Source: Nansenia antarctica
Taxonomy: Eukaryota; Chordata; Actinopteri; Argentiniformes; Microstomatidae
Direction: 5' to 3'
Assembly: GCA_963989245.1 (NCBI GenBank)
Contig: OZ022342.1
Span: 14,532,995 to 14,596,994 of the forward strand
Length of the DNA stretch: 64,000 bases
In this document: in pieces, positions 43,701 through 53,963 of the stretch
How positions within the stretch are numbered: position 1 is the stretch's first letter
Layout of the letters: every line of letters starts with the position of its first letter
The notes under the pieces: generated by a model
What the model saw: the letters and a program-made list of their open reading frames with translations, nothing else
What the model was told of the DNA's origin: nothing
Database searches by the model: none
Position numbers and translations under genes: made by a program

Positions 43701-46105
43701 AGGACTATTCATGTTAGCTCTGCTAACACCCACTTGTTATTTATATCTATCCCTTACATGTAGGCTACAGTATTTTGAGCCTTTTGAAAACTTATATATA
43801 AAACCGATTTTGTTGTTTATGTATGATGTATTGTATAATCTCAGGGGTCCTCACAGGTGTGGCTCATTCAATCAATCTAGCCTACACCTGTTTATTTAAT
43901 GGCCGACATGCACCATCTTGTTTGTAACACTTGACAAAGGCCTTTGGTCGAAACTGTTGTGTCATTAAAATGTACACCTGTTTGTTTTGCATCTGGAACA
44001 AGAGTGTGCGGCTTCTTCTCTATCCTATGGTATTCTGCTCCGTCGCCAGCACCTCACCCACGTTTTTTGCGGTGTGCGTTCTCTCCTTTTCAATTATTAC
44101 ACAATAATAATCCATGCCTGGGAATGTATTATAACTAGCACAACTTGGCACCGTGAGTTATCAAGTAGTTACCAATTGTATTGAATTCTTTCAAGTGGTT
44201 ACCAAGAGGTTACCGCTCCAGTAAAACTGTTACAATGTATTATTCTCTCTCTTTAGCACAGTGTGGTCAGTGGTGAGGACTGTGATGAAGAATGACGGGC
44301 CAAAGGGGTTCTTCCAGGGCCTCACCACCACCATTGCCAGAGAGGTGCCTGGTTATTTTTGCTTCTTTGGAGCCTATGAGCTCTGCCGTTCCTACTTTGC
44401 GGACTACATGAAGTGCAGCAAGGATGACATAGGTACTGTAGTGTTACTACTGTTTACTGTTGACATAGGTACTGTAGTGTTACTACTGTTTACTGTTATG
44501 TCTCAGGTCACACTTCCACTTTGTGAGCCTTACAGCTAGCCTGCTCAGTGGGTTTTAGATTAGGGGATATTAGTAATGTAATTGTAGCCCCGCGGTGGTG
44601 TAGCGGTCTACGCACTGGCCGCTAGTGCATGCTGCCCACCGGGGCCGGGGTTCGTATCCCGGCTCGCCAGATCCAGATATGGCCGAGGCACACGGGAAGC
44701 GGCATATTGGCCGGCCGCTTCCGAGGGGGGTATAGGAGTATTTCTGGACTAGGATCCGTCGCGCAACACCGCCCCCTGGGTGCCGGAATAACGGTACTGG
44801 GCTCGAGGAGCCAGTCAGCCTAGTCTGCCTGGCGCCCTCCTCTGGGACTGCCGGCCACGGGGTCGTGCGGCGGATCCTATGCAATAGGCAGGGGATAATT
44901 GGATGCTAAGTTGGGTTAAATTGGCTACCAAATTGGGTGAAAAAAGGGGATAAAATCTGAAAAACAAATTAAAAAAAAAAAAAAAGTAATGTAATTGTGG
45001 AGAAACATGTTTGATTGCAGCACACAAAAACCTAAACTAGCCCTTTAAGCTCTCGTTGATGTTGAACTTTGGCTCCTGACACACCATAGTCTGTTGAGGT
45101 CATTTTTATGGGAGATTAAAGTAATGTGTAACAGGCAGTCATTTTTAAACTATTTAAAGTCTCTCTATGCTAAACCTAATGTTATATATCATATTGCCAT
45201 GGAGGTAATGAAATGTGCTATATTAGCTGTTGTGCCATGTTCTATTTAATACAAGTACCTACACTAACCATGGTTTAGTTTAATGTAAAACAATCAGCCG
45301 TAAACCATTTACGATGGGGTGCAAACATTTTACAATTAATATCTAAGTGAAAAGAAGCAAACCTAACCTCTAAATTGTACAAAGTTAAACATGACACATT
45401 TCATCACATTTTAAAACAAAATAAACTTCTATGTTAAATGCCTTCTTAGGTCTCTCCCCCTTAGGTCATGAGATTTATGGTTGTGTATGTGATACAGGTG
45501 TGGCCCCTGTCGTGTTTAGTGGGGGTTTTGGAGGTGCGTGCCTTTGGATTGTGGTCTACCCCATGGACTGTGTGAAGTCTCGGATCCAGGTCATGTCAAT
45601 GACGGGCCGACAGGCTGGCTTCTTCAAAACCTTTATGACCATCATGCGGACTGAAGGTAGTCTATGTGTGTTCGATATTTTGCAGTCATATGGCTTGCAG
45701 CGGAGTCATGTTTTGCATTTGAATTTAATTGAAAAACATTCATATATATATATATGACATACAAAATAATTAAAACTTCCTGTCGAGTGAAGAGATGCAG
45801 AAGTTGTTCACATTGAATCGGAGCTGTCATTGAATCCTTGTTAGGCAGAGTGTATTTAAACTTTTTTTCTCTTCCTATGATGAACAACTGTTCTATCAAA
45901 GTATCACCAAAGAATTCTGGATGTCCAATGTGGAAGGACAACAGTGCATAATGTTCCTTGTCTCTTCCTCTGCCCATATTCAGGTGTGAGGGCACTCTAC
46001 TCTGGTCTTACCCCCACCATGATCCGTACTTTCCCTGCCAACGGAGCTCTCTTCCTGGGTTATGAGGCCAGCCGTAAAATCATGATGAAGCAGTTTGACA
46101 GCTGA
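40707..46105 (+). CDS. slc25a15: Mitochondrial ornithine transporter (ORC1-type carrier), six coding exons
   Basis: Inner-membrane carrier that exchanges ornithine and citrulline between cytosol and matrix for the urea cycle and related arginine metabolism. Coding exons: 40707-40761, 41315-41573, 41744-41881, 44257-44432, 45498-45656, 45984-46105; all GT-AG with matching phases; 302 residues (human 301). It shows the three mitochondrial-carrier signatures P-x-[D/E]-x-x-[K/R]: PLDTAK (29-34), PTELVK (126-131) and PMDCVK (231-236). Conserved blocks include GTACVFSGQPLDTAKVKMQ, NIAENSVLFMSYGFCQ, EVPGYFCFFGAYEL and FPANGALFLGYEASRK. The start is chosen at CACCATGG (good Kozak context) in the exon beginning at 40646. 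Exon 4 ends in a duplicated donor; see findings. Introns 3 and 4 carry a Penelope-like element and a SINE. Confidence 0.95.
42027..42345. repeat. Pseudo-LTR arm, left (inverted partner of 43717-44029)
   Basis: It reads from GGATAGAGAAGAAGCCGCAC inward to GTGGGTGTTAGCAGAGC. The reverse complement is found at 43717-44029 with few mismatches, including the GACAAAGGCCTTTG/CAAAGGCCTTTGTC core. Confidence 0.85.
43717..44029. repeat. Pseudo-LTR arm, right (inverted partner of 42027-42345)
   Basis: It begins GCTCTGCTAACACCCAC and ends TTCTTCTCTATCCTATG, the inverted copy of the left arm. A further 65 bases (44030-44094) lie outside it before the target-site duplication. Confidence 0.85.
44426..44497 (+). 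repeat. slc25a15: Perfect 36-bp tandem duplication spanning the slc25a15 exon 4 splice donor
   Basis: 44426-44461 and 44462-44497 are identical, each starting GACATAG|GTACTG. The second copy recreates the same 5' splice site 36 bases downstream. The extra 36 bases are open in the reading frame (GTVVLLLFTVDI). Confidence 0.95.
44586..44984 (+). mobile_element. tRNA-derived SINE with poly(A) tail and 14-bp target-site duplication
   Basis: The head carries a Pol III A box (TGGTGTAGCGGTCTACGC) and B box (GGTTCGTATCCC), then a GC-rich body and an A-rich 3' end of about 15 A. Flanking direct repeats AGTAATGTAATTGT at 44572-44585 and 44985-44998 are identical, which marks a retrotransposed insertion. 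It lies in slc25a15 intron 4. It is not a functional tRNA gene. Confidence 0.92.
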
Positions 46106-47640
46106 CCTGCTCCTCGTACCCTGCTCCTCATCTCCTCCCTGTCCTTTATTGCCTTGTCATTGTTTTTGTTTATCTTACATTGTAACCACTCCTACCACAA
46201 TCCACCTCTCTTGGTCAAACTCCTCAGACACACTGTGGCAAACATTTGAAGTTATTTATTTGTTATGTTTTAGAGACTTTTATTCAAATTTGAATATTTG
46301 TCTGGATATATACTGGGTCTACTTACAAAACCATGTGCCAGGTAAGCCTGTCATGAAGCAGGATCAAGGAGGATGCAGTATTGATGAACCTTTACTGACA
46401 GTGTACCATTTTAAAGAAGAAGTTCAGAAGAACACCTTAATTAACTGTAGAAAACACTCCTGTCCTATTGTGGTCTCATGTCTACCTCAACAGCTATATA
46501 CACAGGCAACTTTTCAAATGGTAAATGCACTCCTTTACTAAAGACTCGAATTGAGTGGTCTTGAGCACTAGTTCCTAGTGTGGGTACTCCCATGTGAAAA
46601 GCACTCGTCAGTGCTGTAGCTTCTAGCCATCCCAAGGAGAATACAGTCAGAGAGGTGTTGTATGTATGATGTATAATGTATGTATGGGGAACAGTTACTC
46701 AACTGGCCATATTCTTTAATACAAAGGCAACATACACTAGCTTTTTATTCACTCTATTTAAGTACATTTCAGTTTGACAACAGTTGCCTGAAATATAACT
46801 GTTATGATGTCTCCACCTTTTTGTAATATTACATATTGTTGTTTGCCTTTTAACCACTACCTTTTGCCTTTTATGTTATGTGATCCCATACAGTAATGTG
46901 CAAGACCATTAGAATTGCCTCTTCATAATCAAAACTACCATTTGCACAATATGTTTTAGTAGACAGGTATCATTGTATTTCTAGACAGTTTGCCATTTAG
47001 AATTCTTAAAAACACATTCCTATGATGTTGAGTTGTGTATTTTGAGCATTGTCCATGTACAATGTGTGTAACAAATCATAAGAATACCTTATTTAATATA
47101 GATACAAAATGATCAGGACTAAGTAAACAAAGAATACATGAATGTATCTTACAAGGATGTTCATGTTGGTTAAAATAGTTTTTGTATTGCAATTTAAGTA
47201 TATGACTTGCATTAAAAGTGTGACTGGAGGACAAAGACATGCACTTATTATGTGTTTTTACTGAGGTTGAACAGACATTTAAAATGTACAGAAGGGCATC
47301 TAGTTTGTAATACTGCAGCATGTGATTGCATTCAACATTTTCCCTGACCAGAGACTGTAGTATGGTCTCCATAATGATCACTGCTGTTTCATGGACTTCA
47401 TACAAAGGTGAGGTTTAGAGATACACTGCTAGTATTGTGAATAATATGTCTATGTGCACCCAGTAGGTGCACATTTCTTTTGCTTCTGTCAATACATCTC
47501 TTGCACAAATAATCAAACACTAGACACTACAGGGAAATAAAGGGTTAGTTTATTTCAAAGTTCATGACTTAGAAACTACAGAAATGTACAGATTTGTTTG
47601 AATATGGATATACACAACTCCAGTGTATGGTTTTTACTAT
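46106..47640 (+). other. slc25a15: slc25a15 3' UTR and downstream DNA
   Basis: AT-rich, without coding potential. No AATAAA is seen until about 47536; an ATTAAA occurs near 47212. The 3' UTR could therefore be over 1 kb long. The end is not verified. Confidence 0.45.
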
Positions 47641-47689
47641 TTATAGGTATGTGTTTGAGTACAAACATTTCTTCCAAATTCCAAATAAA

Positions 47690-48120
47690 AATATTGTTAT
47701 TTTTAGAGCATTTACTTAATACTAATGTTTTAACTTAGGAAAAGTTCAGAAATCAATATTTGGTAGAATAACTCAGATTTTCAATTACAGCTTTCATGCG
47801 TCTTGGCATGCTCTCCACCAGTCTTTCACATTTGGGTGACTTAATGCCACTCCTGGCGCAAATATTCAAGCAGCTCGGCTTTGCTTTTTTAATGGCTTGT
47901 ACATTCAGAACATCCATCTTCCTCTTGATCACATTCGGGAGGTTTTCAATGGCGTTCAGGCATGGAGATTGGGCTGGCCATGACAGGGATAAGATGGTCC
48001 TCCATCCACACCTTGATTGACCTGGCTGTGTGGTATCCCTATGCCAGTAAAGCCAGAACTGAACATTTATTTTCAACTCTTTTGGTATGGTCATTTTTTT
48101 TATTTTTTTTATTTTTTTTA
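47690..48120 (-). pseudogene. Tc1-like transposase carboxyl-terminal relic
   Basis: On the minus strand, 48094-47753 reads FWLYWHRDTTQPG, then SWPAQSPCLNAIENLPNVIK and CERLVESMPRRMKAVIENL. This is the last catalytic region and tail of a fish Tc1-like transposase. The usual SPDLNPIENLW is changed to SPCLNAIENLP, so it is not functional. The unit boundary of the tandem array (48048) falls within it. Confidence 0.8.
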
Positions 48121-48384
48121 TTCCAATTACTTTTGAGGTACTAGCACCGTTTTTCGCATCCTATTGCAAGAGGATAATGATGACCACAGCAGTAGTTTTT
48201 ATACTTTTGCTTACCATTCCTGTATAATTAGCCTATATTCCTATCCAATGCATAACTAAAGTAAATTGAAAGCTGTTCTTGAACCATTTGGAGTAAATGC
48301 ATAGGGTTGGTCTCTTCTTCCCCAACAGTAAGAAGTGGCACTGGCATTGAGAAATACAAGTTTGAACACACTGAAGAAAAAGGT

Positions 48385-48390
48385 TTTATT
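48385..48390 (-). terminator. Candidate polyadenylation signal, L6 gene copy A
   Basis: TTTATT on the plus strand (AATAAA on the gene strand), about 600 bases after the stop. It is conserved at 53397-53402 and 59718-59723 in the other copies. Confidence 0.35.
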
Positions 48391-48985
48391 TTAATTTTCG
48401 CCAAAATATTTTTTTACAATGTAGGCAAACCGTTGTTGTCGGAATGTTATCGATCGGTGGTCAACTTTAAAGTTACATTATGGACGATTTGCTCGAGCCA
48501 AAAGGGGTCACCTAAATAGTCAAAAATGACCTCATTGGATAAATAGGAGCAGACCTCCACATGCTCAAGCTTATTTTGCTAAATTTGTTAAGAATATCTT
48601 AAGAATAGAATATGTGGTGAGACATAAATTGATTGATATTGTATATACTGTATGCATATTTGAGGTAGACAACAACAAGTACGTTTCAGTGTATATTTAA
48701 ATATGAGGGAAAATTAGGAAAGAAATTAAGTCCATGTTTTTTCACATACATTTTATGTATACACGAAAGATAGACTTTCAATTTGAGCTCAAATTAAAGG
48801 TGAACAATTAGCAACAACACAACTACCGAAATGTACACAATAGACAGAGGCATGTCATGCAAACAAAACATATTCCTTTCTTCAACACAAATATTGCTTG
48901 ATCCTCTGGGGAGCGCCAGTCAGTCAATTAGGTCATCACTGATGTTGGATGGAGTGTGGACAAGGAGCATCTGTTGCACCAGAAC

Positions 48986-51934
48986 TTACAGAAACTGCAG
49001 GGGATAAAATCAACAAAGACCAGTGTTACAAGGATGTTGTCCTCACAGTCAATGATTATACGATGCTTCTCGTAAAGAACATGCAACTCCTCTACATAAC
49101 TGTACCTATATTGACTGTATAATTGCATACAATTGCATACACACCAGTGGAGGCTCCTCCATAGAGGTGGAGGAGGCCTGGCCTCCCCAATAATTTGAGA
49201 GAAGAGAGAGAGATTTAAAAAAGCAATAATTGTATTTATTTAACAAAAAACATATTTTACATTTTTTAATATTCATATTATTTCAGTATAGGTAGACAAC
49301 ATTTAGGATTTATTGAACAGTTTTATTTTTAATATTAATAATTAATAATTGTATGTAGTATGTTGTGGTGAATGTTGTGAGCCTGAGCAGAAGGGACAAT
49401 AGCTGCTGCAGGCGGACCAGAGATTCATGCCAATTGTTTTGTTTATTTGATGACCCATTGTGCAGGTAACTTATTACATATGTTGTTTGAGTTCTATGTT
49501 TTGGTGCATTTTGTAAGAGTCCACTCGTGGTGTTGCTAGCATTCGCGATCTAAGGCATGGCTAGTCAGTAACGTCATGTTGCATTCCACATGTAGTACCT
49601 TTTTCCGCCACACGCGTGTATGAGTGCTGTTCTGCAGGATAAATATTAGAAATGGATGAAGTATTGTTCTGAATTGTATGTTGTGTGTCTGATTGACATA
49701 GTGTTTGAGTGCTTTTGACATGTCATTGATTGTATGTAGTATGTTGTGGTGAATGTTGTGAGCCTGAGCAGAAGGGACAATAGCTGCTGCAGGCGGACCA
49801 GAGATTCATGCCAATTGTTTTGTTTATTTGATGACCCATTGTGCAGGCAATAAAAGCTGCTTCATCCACCATCCTGAGAGTGTCCCAATCCCTTCAGTAC
49901 CGCCAAACACAAATTAATAATTTTTAACAAAGACAGATAAGAAGAACAGTGAACATTCCATCGCGAGTGAAGCGAGCAAGCAGAAAAAAATGTGGCCTCC
50001 TCAATTCTGGAAGTCACCAGCCTCCACTGATACACACAAGTATTGACAAGTAATGTACCATGTACCTCTTTTCTGTTACAGGTTCCACACAGGCACCCAA
50101 ACAGGCCGTTGATCATCTGAATGGCACACAGCACCAGCTGCAGACTGCTAGCCGCCAGAAGGGTGGTGAACAGACCAACATTGAACTCCACCACATTTTT
50201 GGGTGCTCTGCAAAGGTTCCACCAATCACGGTGTGAAAGGTAACTCTCCTCACTAATACACAGAGAATGGGGGGGGGGGGGGGGGGCACAGTTATAGAAC
50301 CTCTTTGATACAGTGGTGTGGTGCTGTGTGTGTTTTCAGTAGCTACACGTATCTCTTACCGGTCCTTGAAGGGTGTTGTCCAAAGTATTAGACCTTGGCA
50401 GTAGGGCCCGTTGATCAGACCAAGCCTTGCCACAACAAAACTGTAGAGGGCACCAGCAACCCCGATTGCAGCAAACAGAATAGATAGGAACATCTGAAGA
50501 AATACGTTTATGATGGTGTTACAGGCTAATGCGGCGAGTGGCTCAGTATAATTATGTTCACATGATGTGTGACCTTGCCTGAGACACTTGTGTGAGGTCA
50601 CAGAGGCAGGCAAGAATTTGTTTTATATTGTGAAAATCTAGACTCCTCTTAGTGCATACAATAAACTGTAGGTACAATTAAAGTAATTAACACATTTTCA
50701 ACAGATTCGTTGTCGCCTTGTATGTCAACTTCTCCATCCCCCCATTTTAGATTAGATTCCCTCTTTTCAGATTTCGATGCACCTGCTGTTTGTTATGGTC
50801 TTTTTGTTTTTATAAAGTGCATGGTATTGTGTTGCAGTACTCAACAGTTACTGTAATGTAACTGTGATTAAGTTATTCAGGCGGTACAACAGAAACACTG
50901 ATTAATGTTTGCATATCTTCCTATCATAGCCCCGTGTAATCTCTTCAGTGTTCCTCTTTTCCTTTCTGGAAGGAGGACTCACCCCACAGCGATTGGCACA
51001 GCAGCCCTGCTTCCCAGTTACATGGATGTGAAATGCAGGGATCAACACCTGTTGATGAGAGAGGGGGGGGGGTCAGTGGGTGTAAAGCTACAACCACTGG
51101 CATGCAACGTATATTTGCAAATGTACCATAAAATGTCTCATATTTAACCAAGCAATAACAACACACACAAAAAACAGCACTTTCCATTAAGTAGGATAAC
51201 TGATATAAACCCCCAAAAGTATTAACTATAAGTATTCTAAATATTCCAAAAATGAAACATTATTGTACTGGAACATCATTGTAGAGAAGTTAAAAACAAC
51301 GACCACCCACTTCCAATGACATTCAACAGCAGAACTCAGACATGTTTGTCTTATCAACCTAAATAAATTGTATATCAGGAAAAATGTTTGATGAAAGCAC
51401 AGCATATCTGAACTTGATAAGGGTTGTGCAGAGTTGTTTTTGCCAAAGGGTATCTCATTGATCAAGGGAGTGCCAAGCTTTGATTAGATGGTCAAATGGT
51501 TAGACTTTGATTAGACTTTGAGACCTAGTTAACAAGCACTTTTCAACAGAAGGCATTAGTATCATTAAATACACTTGTGTTAAATACATTTGTGTCACTT
51601 CTATTGAAATGAATGTGAATTTTCACCTGCGTGCACAACTCCCAACAGAAACAACAACTGAAGAAAGCTTTTTGAAATACATGTGAAATGTATCTTGTAT
51701 AAAGGTTTGCCCCTAAGTTAAGATGTCACATATTCAATAAATTAAGAGAAACCTCACCATGATCCCTCCTCCAATGACTCCACCCATGTACTTCACCTCC
51801 TCCGTAATGCGCCCATCCTCGGCATACTTGGTGTCCCAGTCTGGGAAGAACAGTATGATGTTACAGATGATGGAGATGGCAGCCAAAGGGTACAGCACCA
51901 CCCCAATGCAGCGGGAACATTTGCCTGTACACAT
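48986..51934 (-). CDS. Transmembrane 4 L6 family protein (TM4SF4-like), copy A
   Basis: Four-span membrane protein of the L6 family (TM4SF1/4/5/18 group). Exons (minus strand): 51934-51758, 51048-50983, 50493-50360, 50252-50066, 48994-48986; 190 residues (human TM4SF4 has 202). The start MCTGKCSRCIG is the family's amino-terminal motif. Membrane segments are at about 9-30, 49-69, 82-107 and 152-178. The large extracellular loop keeps GPYC and DWWNLCRAPKNVVEFNV, the latter matching WNKC.EPLNVV in TM4SF4. The second loop has only GCCANRCG where mammals have a longer CC-rich stretch. All introns are GT-AG. The carboxyl end depends on the exon-5 acceptor (EFL or a longer Cys-containing tail). Compared with B and C, it reads TTLLAASS instead of ATLLVASS. 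The exact orthologue is not decided. Confidence 0.85.
49145..50029. mobile_element. 885-bp non-autonomous hAT-type insertion in copy A
   Basis: The ends are inverted complements, CAGTGGAGGCT and AGCCTCCACTG, flanked by an 8-bp direct repeat ATACACAC (49137-49144 and 50030-50037). 8-bp duplications are characteristic of hAT transposons. Copies B and C have one ATACACAC at this place and no insertion, which gives the empty site directly. No transposase is encoded. Confidence 0.9.
49348..49847. repeat. 119-bp direct repeats inside the hAT-type insertion
   Basis: 49348-49466 and 49729-49847 are nearly identical, starting ATTGTATGTAGTATG and ending ACCCATTGTGCAGG, 381 bp apart. The second is followed by CAATAAAAGCTGC. 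It may be a nested small element with terminal direct repeats, or a local duplication. Confidence 0.8.
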
Positions 51935-52094
51935 GCTGTCACACTATTACACTCGTCTAAGATCTATGGAGCCAATGGGTACACCTGGTGAGAGCTTTGA
52001 CTTCCGCAAAGTATGACAAAATTAGATAGCGATCCAAGAGCAAATCATTTACACAACTTTTTTCTCTATACCTATGTGTAAGCTGAGGAGCTGT

Positions 52095-52102
52095 TATATA
52101 TA
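52095..52102 (-). promoter_or_regulatory. TATA-box candidate, L6 gene copy A
   Basis: The gene strand reads CTAGTATATATAACAGC about 165 bases before the ATG. The box and its surroundings are kept in B, and shortened by one TA in C. Confidence 0.5.
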
Positions 52103-52154
52103 CTAGGTGGGAGGAGTGTTTTTGTGTGGAAGGGCGCAATATGATGAGTGTTGG

Positions 52155-52578
52155 AAAAAATGTCTTTAATACAATAACAACGTGACAATGTTTACTGAAA
52201 ACTGTGTGAATACTGAAAACTGTGTGAATGACAAGAATGCAGAGCAGGATACTGTCATGTGATAAACAAAGGTTTTAAGCAGAAGACTTCGGAGGAGAAG
52301 AAGCACTGCACTGTTCCTTCTCACTCTGGGACAGTTATGTCTACTATGACTAACTGTTGAACCTACTATGGCCAACCCCAGGACAAACCACCCACTGATG
52401 TTGTAAACCTATAAATGTGGTCAGCTGGGACTGCCCCAGTTGAGCCATTGTACTGAGAACCACATTTTTGTTGGCCGGACAATCGCTCCTTCTTACTGAT
52501 TTGATAAGTCTCAGTCTCCTGGTTACAAAGTTTTGTATTCTGTGTATTTGAATCTGACATATCAGTAAAGTTTGAATC
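52155..52578. other. Unclassified segment shared by units A and B, absent from C
   Basis: It starts after GCGCAATATGATGAGT and contains no supported reading frame. It also occurs at about 58489-58934. Unit C diverges at 62517. It might be an old LTR-like or other inserted sequence; I could not classify it. Confidence 0.4.
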
Positions 52579-53060
52579 TGAACACAGCAAAGACCTAGGT
52601 TCTGGGCCCTGGACAGTCTGGACGGATTGATGGCAGCTGCTGGATTGAAATCAGGTGTAGTGCTGAGGCACAAATGTGTACATTTCAAGCCTGCAAACTG
52701 CGACACTTTAAATGAATGTGCAATAACACTATGTGCAATATGACAACCCTAGGGTACATAAGGTTCAGAGAATAGGAAATGTTAGAATAGGTATAGCATA
52801 GCATAGAGTACAGCACAGTGTTTTGTTTGTATAGTATAGTATAGTGGATAGTGTACATAGCCTTTATTTATGTAAACCAGCTGTTTTCCCTTCTTGTTTT
52901 TTAGTTTTTTTTTCTTTCCTAGCACCAGGGGAGCCCCCCCCCTCCCAAATTTCGTTGTTTGGTACCTGTACTACCGTATATCAAATGACAATAAAGACCA
53001 TTCATTCATTCATTCATTCATTCATTCATTCATTCATTCATTCATTCATTCATTCATTCA
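52579..53060 (+). mobile_element. 5'-truncated L2/CR1-type LINE 3' end with (TTCA)n tail, end of unit A
   Basis: From TGAACACAGCAAAGACC onward it matches the 3' region of the LINE at 55247-57523 (inverted), through AATGACAATAAAGACC to a run of TTCA repeats (53000-53060). The tail joins directly to the start of unit B. Confidence 0.88.
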
Positions 53061-53963
53061 TAAAGCCAGAACTGAACATTTATTTTCAACTCTTTTGGTA
53101 TGGTCAATAGTTTTTTTTTACTTATTTTTTTATTCCAATTACTTTTGAGGTACTAGCACCGTTTTTCGCATCCTATTGCAAGAGGATAATGATGACCACA
53201 GCAGTAGTTTTTATACTTTTGCTTACCATTCCTGTATAATTAGCCTATATTCCTATCCAATGCATAACCAAAGTAAATTGAAAGCTGTTCTTGAACCATT
53301 TGGAGTAAATGCATAGGGTTGGTCTCTTCTTCCCCAACAGTAAGAAGTGGCACTGGCATTGAGAAATACAAGTTTGAACACACTGAAGTAAAAGGTTTTA
53401 TTTTAATTTTCGCCTAAATATTTTTTTGCAATGTAGGCAAACCGTTGTTGTCGGAATGTTATCGATCAGTGGGTCAACTATAAAGTTACATTATGGAAGA
53501 TTTGCTCGAGCCAAAAGGGGTCACCTAAATAGTCAAAAATGACCTCATTGGATAAATAGGAGCAGACCTCCACATGCTCAAGCTTATTTTGCTAAATTTG
53601 TTAAGAATATCTTGATTGATATTGTATATATGCATATTTGAGGTAGACAACAACAAGTACGTTTCAGTGTATATTTAAATATGAGGGAAAATTAGGAAAG
53701 AAATTAAGTCCATGTTTTTTCACATACATTTTATGTATACACGAAAGATAGACTTTCAATTTGAGCTCAAATTAAAGGTGAACAATTAGCAACAACACAA
53801 CTACCGAAATGTACACAATAGACAGAGGCATGTCATGCAAACAAAACATATTACTTTCTTCAACACAAATATTGCTTGATCCTCTGGGGAGCGCCAGTCA
53901 GTCAATTAGGTCATCACTGATGTTGGATGGAGTGTGGACAAGGAGCATCTGTTGCACCAGAAC

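Larger units (their letters stand above)
42027..44094 (-). mobile_element. Penelope-like element, 5'-truncated, with inverted pseudo-LTRs
   Basis: On the minus strand, 43627-43337 reads LWVIRENNTLFSDLF then TKPTARNSLLRA, the carboxyl part of a Penelope reverse transcriptase. 43072-42752 reads CGACSQCNYTHRC then IYLITCPCGKSYVGKTSRQL, the GIY-YIG endonuclease domain with its Cys-rich lead. The catalytic RT motifs are missing, so the copy is truncated. Outer segments 42027-42345 and 43717-44029 are inverted copies of one another. A 16-bp duplication TATTACACAATAATAA flanks the whole insertion (42011-42026 and 44095-44110). It sits in slc25a15 intron 3, antisense to the gene. Confidence 0.88.
48048..53060. 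repeat. Tandem unit A (5.0 kb) containing the first L6 gene
   Basis: It starts TAAAGCCAGAACTGAACAT, the same as at 53061 and 59382, and ends in an L2-type LINE 3' end with a (TTCA)n tail. Relative to B and C it carries an extra 885-bp hAT-type insertion in the last intron. Confidence 0.9.

Noticed and set aside
44595..44665. tRNA-like sequence with A and B boxes
   Set aside because: It is the head of a SINE with an A tail and target-site duplication, not a tRNA gene. The same applies to 62805-62884 and 4050-4130.
49348..49847. Spaced direct repeats considered as a CRISPR array
   Set aside because: Only two 119-bp copies within a transposon in a vertebrate genome; CRISPR arrays are prokaryotic.
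52350..52706. 118-codon minus ORF present in units A and B
   Set aside because: It crosses the boundary between unclassified sequence and a LINE 3' UTR, with no domain; conserved only because the unit was duplicated.
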